Source of the DNA: Planococcus ruber
GTDB taxonomy: Bacteria; Bacillota; Bacilli; Bacillales_A; Planococcaceae
Reading direction: 5' to 3'
Length of the DNA stretch: 64,000 nt
Assembly (NCBI RefSeq): GCF_022819085.1
Contig: NZ_JALHAG010000001.1
Coordinates: forward strand, 1,261,395 to 1,325,394
In this document: in pieces, positions 26,756 to 35,957 of the stretch
Numbering within the stretch: the stretch's first letter is position 1
How the letters are laid out: every line of letters starts with the position of its first letter
The notes under the pieces: generated by a model
What the model saw: only the letters and a program-made list of their open reading frames with translations
Database searches by the model: none
What the model was told of the DNA's origin: nothing
Program-made: the position numbers and the translations under genes

Positions 26756-27865
26756 TTATTTCACAAAGTTCTCTTCCAATAATTCCACATTGCGCATGGC
26801 TTCTGCATGAAGCGTCGCGACATTAGGTTCGATGATCGCTTGCGCAGCTTCTTTGTTGTCTAATAGATATAACGCATTCTCGAGCAGTTTAGTTTCATCG
26901 ATTTCGCCCAGGCGGAACGAATAGTCCCACATGCCCGAACGCTTCAGGAAACTTTCCACTTTTTTATCGTAGCTGAAGCCGAGATGCGGCACATTTGAAA
27001 GGGCTGAGAAAATCAGCGCGTGCAGGCGAAGGCCGACCGTCAGTTCGGCATGGCGAATGAAGTTCAAGAACTCATTCGGCGTAAAGTCGGAGCCGAGCAG
27101 CATCGCTTTATCCGCATGCTTCATTTTCGATAGCACATCGTTTGAAGCGGGGACGTCGTATTTTCCTTCCATTGGAACGAATACCGGCGTCACGCCGCGA
27201 AGCTCGATCAACTGGTCAAGCAGGCGAGCCGTTTTTTCGATGTAATCAGGATTGTCGAACCATGGGCGCACGGTCACAGCGACGATTTTTTCATTGCCTG
27301 TTAAAGGCAGTGAGTTATAGGCACGGTCTTCTTCGTCCGCTTTGAACGCGAACACGATATCCGCCGTCACGACCGTTTCCGGACGCGTCACGCCAAGCTT
27401 TTTCAAATAATCCTTCGAATACTGGTCGCGCACGGTAATGAAATCGGCGCGGTTCGCAAACACTTTCATCAAAATCTTGCCCCAAGTCGACGTGACCGGG
27501 CCGATGCCCTGAGAAAAGAACATCACTTTTGTTCCGCATAGTTTTGCGAGCATCACAATCAGCAAATAATACGGAAGGGGGCCGAACAGGAATTTCGTCG
27601 GGTATGTATCCTGCAGCAAGCCGCCGCCGCCGGAAATCAGCAGGTCGGCGCTCCGCAGCGCTTTGACTTTTTCTTTATTTTCACGGCGCCATGCGCGGTA
27701 AACTGATTTCACATTGTATTCTTTAGCCGTTTTTTCCGGTGACAATGAAAAGACGGTAATGTCTGGGTTATTCAACTCTGCACGCAAGTTATCAATAATG
27801 GCTTTCAGGATCGCTTCGTCACCCGTATTGCCCAATCCATAGAAGCCAGATAGTACAATTTTCAC
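26756..27865 (-). CDS. csaB: Polysaccharide pyruvyl transferase CsaB
   Basis: A 369-residue enzyme opening with LSGFYGLGNTGDEAIL, then SGGGGLLQD, FFSQGIGP and the C-terminal GLRLHALIFSAL with its catalytic-type His. These are hallmarks of CsaB, which transfers a ketal pyruvate from PEP to a ManNAc-type residue of the secondary cell wall polymer. Pyruvylated SCWP is the receptor for SLH domains, so this gene explains how the ten SLH proteins in the window can be anchored. It starts a minus-strand operon with the GT4 and flippase genes and is divergent from tagA. Confidence 0.93.
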   Translation of the reverse strand: MKIVLSGFYGLGNTGDEAILKAIIDNLRAELNNPDITVFSLSPEKTAKEYNVKSVYRAWRRENKEKVKALRSADLLISGGGGLLQDTYPTKFLFGPLPYYLLIVMLAKLCGTKVMFFSQGIGPVTSTWGKILMKVFANRADFITVRDQYSKDYLKKLGVTRPETVVTADIVFAFKADEEDRAYNSLPLTGNEKIVAVTVRPWFDNPDYIEKTARLLDQLIELRGVTPVFVPMEGKYDVPASNDVLSKMKHADKAMLLGSDFTPNEFLNFIRHAELTVGLRLHALIFSALSNVPHLGFSYDKKVESFLKRSGMWDYSFRLGEIDETKLLENALYLLDNKEAAQAIIEPNVATLHAEAMRNVELLEENFVK

Positions 27866-27955
27866 ATATTTTCCTCCTCAAACTAAAGCTCGCAAGCCTT
27901 GTCCTCGCTAAATTCTACCACTTGTCAAACAGCCTGTGCAACTCCTCTAAAAATC

Positions 27956-27964
27956 TGCTATACT
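27956..27964 (+). promoter_or_regulatory. Extended -10 promoter for tagA-wecC-galU
   Basis: TGCTATACT is an extended -10 element with a good TATACT box, 37 nt before the tagA start codon. A weak -35-like TGCAAC lies 16 nt upstream of the hexamer. Confidence 0.5.
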
Positions 27965-28001
27965 AATAAAATTGAAAGCGACTGAATCGAGGGTTTGACT
28001 A

Positions 28002-28715
28002 ATGAAGGAAAAATATTTAGGGGTGGACGTTTCGCCTCTGTCATATGAAGGTATAATAAATGATTTGAGGGTCCGCATTGGGGCTGGCAAACAGTCGACC
28101 ATCATTGCGGTAAACCCGGAAAAAGTGATGAGCGCCCAGCGCGATCCAAAAGTGAAGGAATTGATCAACGCTTCCACGTACCAGATCGCGGATGGCGTCG
28201 GCATTTTGCTCGCTGCAAAAATAAAAGGCGGCGGCATCACATCGCGCGTCACCGGCGTCGATATGATGGCGAGATTGCTGAAGTTTGCAGAAAGTGATGG
28301 CCATTCTGTGTATTTTTATGGCGCCAAGGAAGAAGTGGTTACAAAAGCGATCGCGAACATCCAAGCGCAGCACCCGAATATCCGCGTAGCCGGCTACACG
28401 AACGGCTATGAAAAAGACGAAGCGGCGCTTGTTTCACGCATCCACCAAAGCGGGGCGAAAATCCTTTTCGTTGCGCTCGGCAGCCCGAAACAAGAACTTT
28501 GGATCAGAAGAAACTTGAAGAGCTTGCCAAACGTCCAAGTATTCCAGGGGGTTGGCGGCAGTTTTGATGTGTTCTCAGGAACCGTCAAACGCGCACCGGC
28601 ACCATTCCGGAAACTCGGGATCGAATGGCTTTACAGGCTTCTCGCCAGCCCTTCCCGCTTCAAACGCCAGCTCAACTTGCCGGTTTTCTTATTTAAAGTA
28701 TTGCGATCACGATAA
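28002..28715 (+). CDS. tagA: WecG/TagA/CpsF family N-acetylmannosaminyltransferase
   Basis: A 237-residue GT26 enzyme. Motifs are IIAVNPEKVM, the catalytic-region ADGVGILLAAK and FVALGSPKQELWI. TagA transfers ManNAc from UDP-ManNAc to GlcNAc-PP-undecaprenol, making the linkage unit of wall teichoic acids or SCWPs. It leads a plus-strand operon with wecC and galU. In SLH-bearing Bacillales TagA is associated with SCWP, which fits csaB next door. Confidence 0.9.
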   Translation: MKEKYLGVDVSPLSYEGIINDLRVRIGAGKQSTIIAVNPEKVMSAQRDPKVKELINASTYQIADGVGILLAAKIKGGGITSRVTGVDMMARLLKFAESDGHSVYFYGAKEEVVTKAIANIQAQHPNIRVAGYTNGYEKDEAALVSRIHQSGAKILFVALGSPKQELWIRRNLKSLPNVQVFQGVGGSFDVFSGTVKRAPAPFRKLGIEWLYRLLASPSRFKRQLNLPVFLFKVLRSR

Positions 28716-28732
28716 AAGGAGATAATGTCAAA

Positions 28733-30004
28733 ATGAAGAAATCCATCTGTGTTGTCGGACTTGGCTACATCGGCTTGCCGACAGCCGTTATGTTTGCGAA
28801 CCACGGACACAAAGTCCATGGCGTAGACGTCAATGAAAAAGCGGTAACCATGATTCAAAATAAAGAGCTTCATATAGAAGAAAACGGATTGCAGGAACGC
28901 CTCAACATGGCCATCGACGGAGGCATGCTGACAGCTTCCATGAAACCGGAAGAAGCAGACGTCTTCATCATTGCGGTTCCGTCACCGATCAAAGCAGATA
29001 AAACGGCTGAACTTGAATACGTTCGCAAAGCGACGGCTTCGGTTGTGCCTTTCTTGAAAAAAGGCAATTTAGTCATTTTGGAATCGACTGTGCCACCAAG
29101 AACGGTGGAAGATGTCATGATGCCGGAACTTGTTCAATCCGGTCTTGAAATTGGAACCGAACTATTCGTTTCCCACTCGCCGGAACGCGTTATCCCGGGC
29201 CGTGTGTTCCAGGAACTCGTTACCAACGACCGCATCATCGGCGGCATCAACGAAGAATCGGCACGCCTGACTTCTGAATTGTATGCATCGTTTGTCGAAG
29301 GGAAGATGCACGAAACAGACGCAACAACAGCGGAACTCGTCAAAGTAATGGAAAATACATACCGTGACGTCAACATCGCATTTGCCAACGAACTCGCTAT
29401 GATTGCCCAAGGAATCAATGTCAATATTTGGGAAGCGATCAAGCTTGCGAACTACCATCCGCGCGTGAACATCCACACGCCAGGACCTGGCGTCGGCGGA
29501 CACTGTATCGCGGTGGATCCATGGTTCCTAGTTGAATTGGATCCGGAAAAATCGAAACTCATCCACTTGGCACGCAAAACAAACGACGGCATGCCGTCTT
29601 ACACAGCGCAGCTGACAGCGGATATCTTGAACGCAAAAGGCATTAAAGACCCGAAAATCGCGGTTCTTGGCCTTGCATTCAAAGGCAACATCGACGACAT
29701 GCGTGAAAGTCCGTCTGTGGAAGTCGTATCGCAATTCCGCGAACGCGGCATGAAACTGACGGCGCACGATCCGCATATCAAAGTCAACAACTTGCCGGAA
29801 CAGACACAAAGCTTCGATGAAGCGATCCAGGACGCATCGGCGTTGGTCGTATTGACGGATCACCAGGCATTCCGCGACATCGATCCGACAACATTGACGA
29901 ATGTGGCGAATAAAATCATCATCGACACGAAAAACTGCATCAACCGCGAAAAATGGGAAGCTGCAGGATTTGACGTCTACTTGCTAGGCGATTCGAAAAA
30001 CTAA
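28733..30004 (+). CDS. wecC: UDP-N-acetyl-D-mannosamine dehydrogenase (nucleotide-sugar dehydrogenase)
   Basis: A 423-residue NAD-dependent enzyme with an AAAGGAG site. The Rossmann motif [11 protein letters not shown] is near the N-terminus. ESTVPPRT and [15 protein letters not shown] follow, then the catalytic Cys in [11 protein letters not shown]. The last motif favours UDP-ManNAc dehydrogenase over UDP-glucose dehydrogenase. It oxidises UDP-ManNAc to UDP-ManNAcA, which would place a uronic acid in the SCWP. No UDP-GlcNAc 2-epimerase is in the window, so that step must be encoded elsewhere. Confidence 0.88.
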   Translation: MKKSICVVGLGYIGLPTAVMFANHGHKVHGVDVNEKAVTMIQNKELHIEENGLQERLNMAIDGGMLTASMKPEEADVFIIAVPSPIKADKTAELEYVRKATASVVPFLKKGNLVILESTVPPRTVEDVMMPELVQSGLEIGTELFVSHSPERVIPGRVFQELVTNDRIIGGINEESARLTSELYASFVEGKMHETDATTAELVKVMENTYRDVNIAFANELAMIAQGINVNIWEAIKLANYHPRVNIHTPGPGVGGHCIAVDPWFLVELDPEKSKLIHLARKTNDGMPSYTAQLTADILNAKGIKDPKIAVLGLAFKGNIDDMRESPSVEVVSQFRERGMKLTAHDPHIKVNNLPEQTQSFDEAIQDASALVVLTDHQAFRDIDPTTLTNVANKIIIDTKNCINREKWEAAGFDVYLLGDSKN

Positions 30005-30018
30005 GAGGAGGAAGCCGA

Positions 30019-30888
30019 ATGAAAAAAGTCAGAAAAGCGATCATCCCCGCTGCAGGACTTGGTACGCGTTTCCTTCCTGCCACGAAAGCCATGCCAAAAG
30101 AGATGCTGCCGATCGTCGACAAACCGACGATCCAGTATATCGTAGAAGAAGCGATTGAATCCGGCATCGAAGACATTATCATCGTGACCGGAAAAGACAA
30201 GCGTGCCATCGAAGACCATTTCGATTCTGCCCACTTGCTTGAAACGCGTTTAGCGGAGTCGGAGAAATTCGAGCTGTTGAACGCGGTCCAGCTTTCCAGC
30301 AAAGTGGATATCCATTACATCCGCCAGAAATCGCCGCTTGGCCTAGGGCACGCCGTATGGACAGCGCGTAAATTCATCGGCGACGAGCCGTTTGCGGTTC
30401 TGCTCGGCGACGACATCATCCAAGCGGAAACGCCAGGATTGAAGCAATTGATCAACCAGTTCGACGAACAGCAATCCTCCGTCATCGGAATGATGGAAGT
30501 GCCGGAGAACGAGACATACCGCTACGGCATCATCAATCCAGCGGAACGGATGGGCAAGCTTTACCGCGCGAAAGGGTTTGTTGAAAAACCAAGAGCCGGC
30601 ACAGCTCCGTCTAATATGGCGATCATCGGACGCTACGTTTTCACGCCGGAAATCTTTAAATACCTCGACCAGATGAAAGTCGGTGCAGGCGGAGAAATCC
30701 AATTGACTGACGCGATCGAGCAGTTGAATACGATCCAAAACGTCTACGGCTACGCCTTCGAAGGCAATCGCTACGACGTCGGGGAAAAACTCGGCTTTGT
30801 CGAAACCACCCTAGAATTCGCCTTGCAGCGTCCAGACCTGCGCGAAGACTTGATCAAGTTCATGAAAACGAAGCTTGAGGGATTGTAA
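30019..30888 (+). CDS. galU: UTP-glucose-1-phosphate uridylyltransferase GalU
   Basis: A 289-residue nucleotidyltransferase with an AGGAGGAA site, 14 nt after wecC. The N-terminus holds the [15 protein letters not shown] nucleotide-binding loop and [11 protein letters not shown]. Later motifs are LLGDDII (metal-binding Asp) and the C-terminal [11 protein letters not shown]. It makes UDP-glucose from UTP and glucose-1-phosphate, a donor for SCWP, glycolipids and teichoic acids. It ends the tagA-wecC-galU operon. Confidence 0.93.
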   Translation: MKKVRKAIIPAAGLGTRFLPATKAMPKEMLPIVDKPTIQYIVEEAIESGIEDIIIVTGKDKRAIEDHFDSAHLLETRLAESEKFELLNAVQLSSKVDIHYIRQKSPLGLGHAVWTARKFIGDEPFAVLLGDDIIQAETPGLKQLINQFDEQQSSVIGMMEVPENETYRYGIINPAERMGKLYRAKGFVEKPRAGTAPSNMAIIGRYVFTPEIFKYLDQMKVGAGGEIQLTDAIEQLNTIQNVYGYAFEGNRYDVGEKLGFVETTLEFALQRPDLREDLIKFMKTKLEGL

Positions 30889-30907
30889 TTAATAGAAGAG
30901 TCGTTTC

Positions 30908-31012
30908 TATAGTCGCTTCGCCGCTTAGGGCATGACTCCCGCAATAAGCCAAGAAAACCACTTGTCTTATTGCTTCGTCTAGCCCATAGGCGCGGCGGCG
31001 CTAAGTAAGTTA
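30908..31012. repeat. Palindromic intergenic element of about 100 bp
   Basis: Nested inverted repeats: CGCCGC near 30919 with GCGGCG near 30995; GGGC 30928 with GCCC 30982; and an inner stem GCAATAAG (30941-30948) plus CAAG pairing with CTTG plus CTTATTGC (30966-30973). No ORF. It may also terminate galU transcription, although no T run follows. Confidence 0.65.
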
Positions 31013-31036
31013 TAAATCAAAAGAAATATTCATTTA

Positions 31037-31158
31037 GATATGGAGCAAAACAGCGGAGACTCCCGCGGGATAGCGAAGTGCCGAAATCCACTTTGGCGTT
31101 TAGCCAAAGTTAGTTCGGCGCAAGCCCGCTGGAAAGCGGAGCTGTTTTGCGGAATATC
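31037..31158. repeat. Palindromic element with GCAAAACAGC ends
   Basis: GATAT (31037) pairs with ATATC (31154-31158), and GCAAAACAGC (31045-31054) with GCTGTTTTGC (31141-31150). The 122-bp unit has GC-rich inner arms and no ORF. A rearranged relative lies at 33826-33952. It resembles a REP- or MITE-like intergenic repeat. Confidence 0.75.
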
Positions 31159-31220
31159 TCTTACTACCTATAATTTGCACTCATAAAAACACATTCACGA
31201 ACAGGAAGGGAAGGGACAGT

Positions 31221-32336
31221 TTGAAGATTTTATTGGTATCGAATATGTATCCTTCTGAGGCATTTCCTAGCTATGGCGTTTTCGTCCAAAATACGGAAGC
31301 CATTTTGAAAGACGAGGGATTCAGCATCGACAGAGCGGTGCTGACGAAAAAGACCGGCAAGGCGCAAAAAGCGCTCGGCTATGCACAGCATTACGCGAAC
31401 GTGGTCCGGAAAGGGATGAGCGGCAAGTATGATGCGATCTATGTGCATTACGCTGCCCATAACGCATTGCCTTTATTGGTTTTAAAAAAACTCAAGCCAT
31501 CCGTACGCATTGTCACCAATGTCCACGGCAGTGACGTGGTGCCGGAAGTGGCTTCGCAGGAGAAATTCCAGCCGAACGTCAAAAAACTGCTGGGCCAATC
31601 CACAATGATCATTACACCTTCCCATTACTACGAAAAACTCGTCAAAGAAAAATACCAGGTCCGCACACCGATCCGGATTTTCCCTTCCGGCGGCGTCAAC
31701 GCGGCTGTGTTCTACCCGAACAAAGAAAATAACGCCGAATTGATGGCGATGTATAAACTCGATCCGAATTTCCGCTATTTCGGCTATGTCGGCCGCATGG
31801 ACGTCGGAAAAGGCTGGGACCACCTATTGAACGGGTTCGCCGCTTTTTTGAACGAACATCCGGAAGAAAGAGCCAAGACCCGCTTGATCATGGTCGGCTC
31901 CGGCAAAGACGACGCCGCATTTTTCGAACTCCGCAAACGCCTTGGATTGGAAGAATCAGTGGTGCATTTCCCATTGATGAAGCATGCAGATCTTGCTGCG
32001 ATTTACAATATCATCGACCTTTTCATTTTCCCGACCACCCGAAAAGGGGAGAGCTTAGGGCTTGTCGGCCTGGAAGCGATGGCTTGCGGCACCCCGATTC
32101 TCGCGAGCCGCATCGGCGGAATTTTGGATTACACGAAAGAAAACGAAAACGGCTGGCTTTTCGAACCCGGCAACCCGCAGGATTTGGCAAGGGGCTTAGC
32201 CGCCTATAACGCGCTTACGCCTGAACAAAAGCAGCAAGTCGGCCAAGCCGCTTATCAAACCGCTCAACAGTACGAACAAAAAACGATTCAATCGAAACTT
32301 TCAGCGATTTTTCACGAGCTTCGGTTAAAAAAATGA
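31221..32336 (+). CDS. Glycosyltransferase family 4
   Basis: A 371-residue GT-B transferase starting at TTG after GGAAGGGAAGGGA. The N-terminus has LVSNMYPSEAFPSYGVF, and VTNVHGSDVVPE lies in the acceptor domain. The donor domain has YVGRMDVGKGWDHL and the E-x7-E motif in GESLGLVGLEAMACG. It is followed 17 nt later by an O-antigen-ligase-like gene, so the pair form an operon. Likely part of SCWP or another surface glycan; sugars not predictable. Confidence 0.87.
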   Translation: MKILLVSNMYPSEAFPSYGVFVQNTEAILKDEGFSIDRAVLTKKTGKAQKALGYAQHYANVVRKGMSGKYDAIYVHYAAHNALPLLVLKKLKPSVRIVTNVHGSDVVPEVASQEKFQPNVKKLLGQSTMIITPSHYYEKLVKEKYQVRTPIRIFPSGGVNAAVFYPNKENNAELMAMYKLDPNFRYFGYVGRMDVGKGWDHLLNGFAAFLNEHPEERAKTRLIMVGSGKDDAAFFELRKRLGLEESVVHFPLMKHADLAAIYNIIDLFIFPTTRKGESLGLVGLEAMACGTPILASRIGGILDYTKENENGWLFEPGNPQDLARGLAAYNALTPEQKQQVGQAAYQTAQQYEQKTIQSKLSAIFHELRLKK

Positions 32337-32352
32337 AAGAGGATTCCCAACC

Positions 32353-33747
32353 ATGAATTATAAAAAAATTCTTATGCTCCTAGTGGCTTTTATCGCCCTG
32401 CAGCCAGTCATTGATGTTCTGACGACCGCGTCCATTTTCGTTGTGGACACCAGCATAACAGTGGGAGTGCTAATCCGCGCCGCTTATATGGTCGCTTTGC
32501 TCCTTGTCCTTCTATGGGCTTCAAAGAAAAGCAAGATCAGCCGGATCTTTACGATTTATTTGGTTGGATTAGCGGTATTGCTCGCAGCCAATGTCCTGGT
32601 CAACCTGCAAGTCAAAGATCCGTATTATTTGTTCCAAGAGCTTAAATTTTTCAATAAAGTAATTTATTTCCATATTGTCTTGCTTGGATTAATGATCGTT
32701 TACCGTGAGTTGAAAGCTCGCGATTACGACATTTCCGGCAAAACGACGAAGTTTTTCTGGCTTTCGGGCATGGTTATCGGAATTGTGTTCGTCGTAGCGC
32801 AAATCACCGGAACAAGCCTTTCAAACTACTCGCATACGAAAGTCGGCTTCACCGGCTGGTTCTATGCGGGCAATGAAATCGGAGCCATCATGGCCATCGT
32901 ATTGCCGATCATGGCGCTTTACGGAGCAGAAAAGACCAATTCCTGGAAGAAGCCATGGGCTTGGATCCCGTTCGTCCTGCTGTCGCTTGGCATGTTAGCG
33001 CTTGGCACGAAAGTCGGCTATGGCGGCATCCTCATTGTGCTCTTATCCGTCTTAATCGGCAGTTTGATCATGCTGTTCTTTATGAAGAAAAAGACAGCCA
33101 ATGTAAAATCAAACTTATTGATTTCAGCAGTCTTGACAGTGGTTTTAGTGGTAGTAACACCATTCACACCAGTATTTGGCAATATGTTTGCGCACTTAGA
33201 ATCATTTGGCCTTAACTTCGGTGAAGCTGTAGAGCGACCAGGAGAAGGAGAGCTTGTCGAAGGTGACGAAGGGTTTGAAGAACAAGAAGAACCGGTAATT
33301 ACAAACGATCAAGTACAAAATTTGATTTTCAGTTCGCGTGAAAAGTATAAAGAAGTTATGAAAGACGATTTCTACAGTTCACCGATTTCACAGCAACTAT
33401 TCGGTATGGGCTTTGCCGGAAACTATGAGCCGCAGCTTCCAGGCAAAACACCGAAAATGATCGAAATGGATTTCCATGATTGGTTTTATTCGTTCGGATT
33501 TATCGGATTCATCTACTTGATGGCGCCGTTTGTTTACTTCGCCGGCAAATACTTGCTCCACTTTATCCGCAACCTGAAAACGCATTTCACGTACTTCTAC
33601 GTGCTTTACGGCGTCGGCTTCCTGCTTGGCATCGGCATTGCCTATACAGCGGGCCACGTGCTGACAGCACCGGCCGTATCGATTTACTTGGCAGCCATCC
33701 TTGCGATGCTGGTCGTGAAAGAGAATTTAATTAAATCGAAGAGCTAA
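32353..33747 (+). CDS. O-antigen ligase/polymerase-like membrane protein
   Basis: A 464-residue protein with about 11-12 hydrophobic segments and one large loop (about 285-375) with an acidic stretch. The loop includes FGMGFAGNYEPQ and a HDWFYSFGFIG segment like those in Wzy/WaaL-type proteins. Such enzymes polymerise lipid-linked repeats or attach polymer to an acceptor. In this locus it is the best candidate for the SCWP polymerase or ligase step. Family membership is judged from topology and loop placement only. Confidence 0.7.
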   Translation: MNYKKILMLLVAFIALQPVIDVLTTASIFVVDTSITVGVLIRAAYMVALLLVLLWASKKSKISRIFTIYLVGLAVLLAANVLVNLQVKDPYYLFQELKFFNKVIYFHIVLLGLMIVYRELKARDYDISGKTTKFFWLSGMVIGIVFVVAQITGTSLSNYSHTKVGFTGWFYAGNEIGAIMAIVLPIMALYGAEKTNSWKKPWAWIPFVLLSLGMLALGTKVGYGGILIVLLSVLIGSLIMLFFMKKKTANVKSNLLISAVLTVVLVVVTPFTPVFGNMFAHLESFGLNFGEAVERPGEGELVEGDEGFEEQEEPVITNDQVQNLIFSSREKYKEVMKDDFYSSPISQQLFGMGFAGNYEPQLPGKTPKMIEMDFHDWFYSFGFIGFIYLMAPFVYFAGKYLLHFIRNLKTHFTYFYVLYGVGFLLGIGIAYTAGHVLTAPAVSIYLAAILAMLVVKENLIKSKS

Positions 33748-33749
33748 TA

Positions 33750-33786
33750 AAAATCCGCATCAGAATTTCTGATGCGGATTTTTTGT
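33750..33786 (+). terminator. Intrinsic terminator after O-antigen-ligase-like gene
   Basis: AAATCCGCATCAGA pairs with TCTGATGCGGATTT, leaving a short loop, then T residues. Confidence 0.93.
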
Positions 33787-33825
33787 CTATATAAGTTGAA
33801 CTAAAGAAGTAATACTAATAAGACG

Positions 33826-33952
33826 CTTCGGCGCAAGCCCGCAGGAAAGACATTGGCCGTGGCTTGCAAGGCCAAGTCTTTGCGACGAAGCTAGCGTAGC
33901 GATGCAGGAGCATATCTTTTTAGCGGAGCTGTTTTGCGGAATATTATCTCAT
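33826..33952. repeat. Rearranged relative of the GCTGTTTTGC palindromic element
   Basis: It shares TTCGGCGCAAGCCCGC (33828 onwards) and GCGGAGCTGTTTTGCGGAAT (33923 onwards) with the 31037-31158 element, but the middle differs and the left GCAAAACAGC arm is absent. It looks like a truncated or recombined copy between a terminator and the minus-strand gene. Confidence 0.7.
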
Positions 33953-33954
33953 AC

Positions 33955-34011
33955 AAAAAAAGAAGCTGACGGAGAATCGCTATAAACGATTCTCCAACTC
34001 AGCTTCTTTTA
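33955..34011 (-). terminator. Intrinsic terminator overlapping the end of the GT39-like gene
   Basis: AAGAAGCTGA and GGAGAATCG pair with CGATTCTCC and TCAGCTTCTT, with the stop codon in the loop region. On the minus strand a T run follows. Confidence 0.88.
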
Positions 34012-35257
34012 TTTTCTTTCGATTAACAAAGTTCACCAATACATGGGCCATGCCGCCGATTGCCAGGAAGAAATACGGCAGGAGCGGCTGGTTATATCTT
34101 GGGTAAGCCAGGTATAGGTTATTCATCACCGTGAAGTACAAGATGAACAGGACAATGAACAGCCATTCTTTCCAGATCCGCGCTTTGACAGCGAACATCA
34201 GCAGAAGAGAGGCGAGTCCGGTCCAGAACAACGCGAGATAGGCGGAGCGCATCGTCTCTTTTTCAATGCTCAACACTTGCAGCCAATAGAAAGGCTCTTC
34301 CCACTGGATGCGCAGCTTGGCTGTCGTATACGTTTCCCAGAACCAGTCAGGATTATGCTCACGCATCATTTGGATCCGCTCTTTTGCCACTTCCATCTGG
34401 TAAATATTCTGTTCGTAGCGGCTGGCTTCCGGATGCTCATCGACTAGCTGCTGCACGACAACGTCGAAAGGCGGCCCGTATTTATAGCCGTGTCCTTGAT
34501 AGGTACCGAGCAAAGTTGGATTGCCTGCGCCGCCAGAGAGCGGGATAAATGCGTCATAGGCGATGTAATTGCGCGCCCACCACGGCCCCATCACAAGCAG
34601 CAGCAAAACAGCGGCAATGCCAAACTGTTTCAGCGCAATCTTGACAGGATATTTCTTCAATACTAAATACACGAGCAAAATAACCGGGAACAGCGCAATT
34701 GTCGGGCGGAACATCAGCATGAACAAATACAAGCCGATGACCCAGTAAAAATCTTTCATCGAATGCGTGTTCGCGAGACGCAGCGAGAAATAAACGAAGA
34801 AGATGAAAGCGGCAGTAACCGGCGATTCTGTAGCGATCAAATTATCCGTCACTGCAATCGGTACATAAAGCGCGAGGATCAACGCCGCAACAGAACCGGC
34901 TAGTGGGCTGAACAAACGTTCTCCGATTTTGTAAATGCCAAAGATGCTCAGGCAGCCGATCAAGATCATGGCAACTTTAGCTGCGGCGAGACCGACAGTT
35001 CCTGTGCCGAAAAAGAAAAACACGCTAGCAACCAAGAACGGAAGGCCGGGCATGATGTGCACAGTCGGCTCCGAATGGTCAACGTAGACCAGTTTGCCTT
35101 CTTCCAGTAAAAACTTCGCGCTGTCGATGTAGAAGTAATCGTCGCTGTTTAAAGAAAGGCCGGGTCCATAGTAAACAAGAATCGCTAACCGGAGAAAGAA
35201 TCCGATGACGAGTGGAATCCAAAGCCAGAAATTGAGTTTTGTAATCTTTGTAATCAT
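33980..35257 (-). CDS. GT39/ArnT-like polytopic glycosyltransferase
   Basis: A 425-residue membrane protein with about 11 hydrophobic segments. The first periplasmic-type loop has LNSDDYFYIDSA, the acidic motif expected of GT-C transferases, and HIMPGLPF follows as in the GT39/ArnT group. A large hydrophilic region (about 240-315) precedes the last helices. These enzymes take sugar from a polyprenyl-phosphate donor and act outside the membrane. It probably decorates the SCWP or a surface protein; S-layer glycosylation is possible since the next gene is the S-layer gene. Confidence 0.75.
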   Translation of the reverse strand: MITKITKLNFWLWIPLVIGFFLRLAILVYYGPGLSLNSDDYFYIDSAKFLLEEGKLVYVDHSEPTVHIMPGLPFLVASVFFFFGTGTVGLAAAKVAMILIGCLSIFGIYKIGERLFSPLAGSVAALILALYVPIAVTDNLIATESPVTAAFIFFVYFSLRLANTHSMKDFYWVIGLYLFMLMFRPTIALFPVILLVYLVLKKYPVKIALKQFGIAAVLLLLVMGPWWARNYIAYDAFIPLSGGAGNPTLLGTYQGHGYKYGPPFDVVVQQLVDEHPEASRYEQNIYQMEVAKERIQMMREHNPDWFWETYTTAKLRIQWEEPFYWLQVLSIEKETMRSAYLALFWTGLASLLLMFAVKARIWKEWLFIVLFILYFTVMNNLYLAYPRYNQPLLPYFFLAIGGMAHVLVNFVNRKKIKEAELENRL

Positions 35258-35957
35258 TATATCCTCCTAAATGAATAGCCCTTCCTATTATAAAGGATAG
35301 AAGAGAAGTTCTCAGCCATTTCACGAAGAAAAGGAAAATATCTCTAGTTTTTCACAACACCTCTTTAGTCACGAATGGAAAAAATTAAGAAATCCTGAAA
35401 TTATGAAAGAACTAAACGTTTCGAACTATGGTATTTATTTAAAAACGAATAATAAATCAATATTTTATCTGAATGATAAATAATTTTCATAATAATCTGA
35501 TGTAAGCATTCTGACCCTTAACCATGGAATTGGAACAATAAAATATTAACAACAATTTATGAATATGAATTTAGTTTTTGTGTATAATTAAACATTAGTG
35601 AGAGAGGAGATTTTCCAGATTGATAGGCGAAAAACCCCTAAATCACACGAAAAGCTTCGAGATTCTGTATTTTTTGTAATACTATAGACTCTTTTTTACA
35701 ATAAAGTGTAATTTTTAGGATACATTTTTAATTTATCAGTTGAAATCTTTAATATCTTTGTTAAACTAAGTTAGAGTTTAATTTTCTGATAATCTCTTGC
35801 TAACTGCCTACTTATTCGCAATACTAACTTTTAGACTTTAGTCATATTAATTTAGGATATAGTGGCAGGGAAGAGCTTTTATCAGTATAATTAAATTGGG
35901 TTAACCAATACTCATCATTTACCACATTAACACCTAAAACAGGGAGGAATTACACAC
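35258..35957. other. 700-bp AT-rich region upstream of the S-layer gene
   Basis: No convincing gene. It should hold the minus-strand promoter of the GT39-like gene and the S-layer promoters with a long leader. Several -10-like hexamers are present, including TATAAT at 35583-35588 and TATAGT at 35858-35863. TTGAAA at 35740 with TAAACT at 35762 (16-nt spacing) is the best-formed pair. Long AT-rich leaders are common for S-layer genes. A 19-codon frame from TTG 35620 follows GAGAGGAG but is probably not coding. Confidence 0.5.

Noticed and set aside
35620..35679. 19-codon leader frame starting at TTG behind GAGAGGAG upstream of the S-layer gene
   Set aside because: Too short and with an unremarkable peptide; no attenuator-like codon run or paired terminator next to it.
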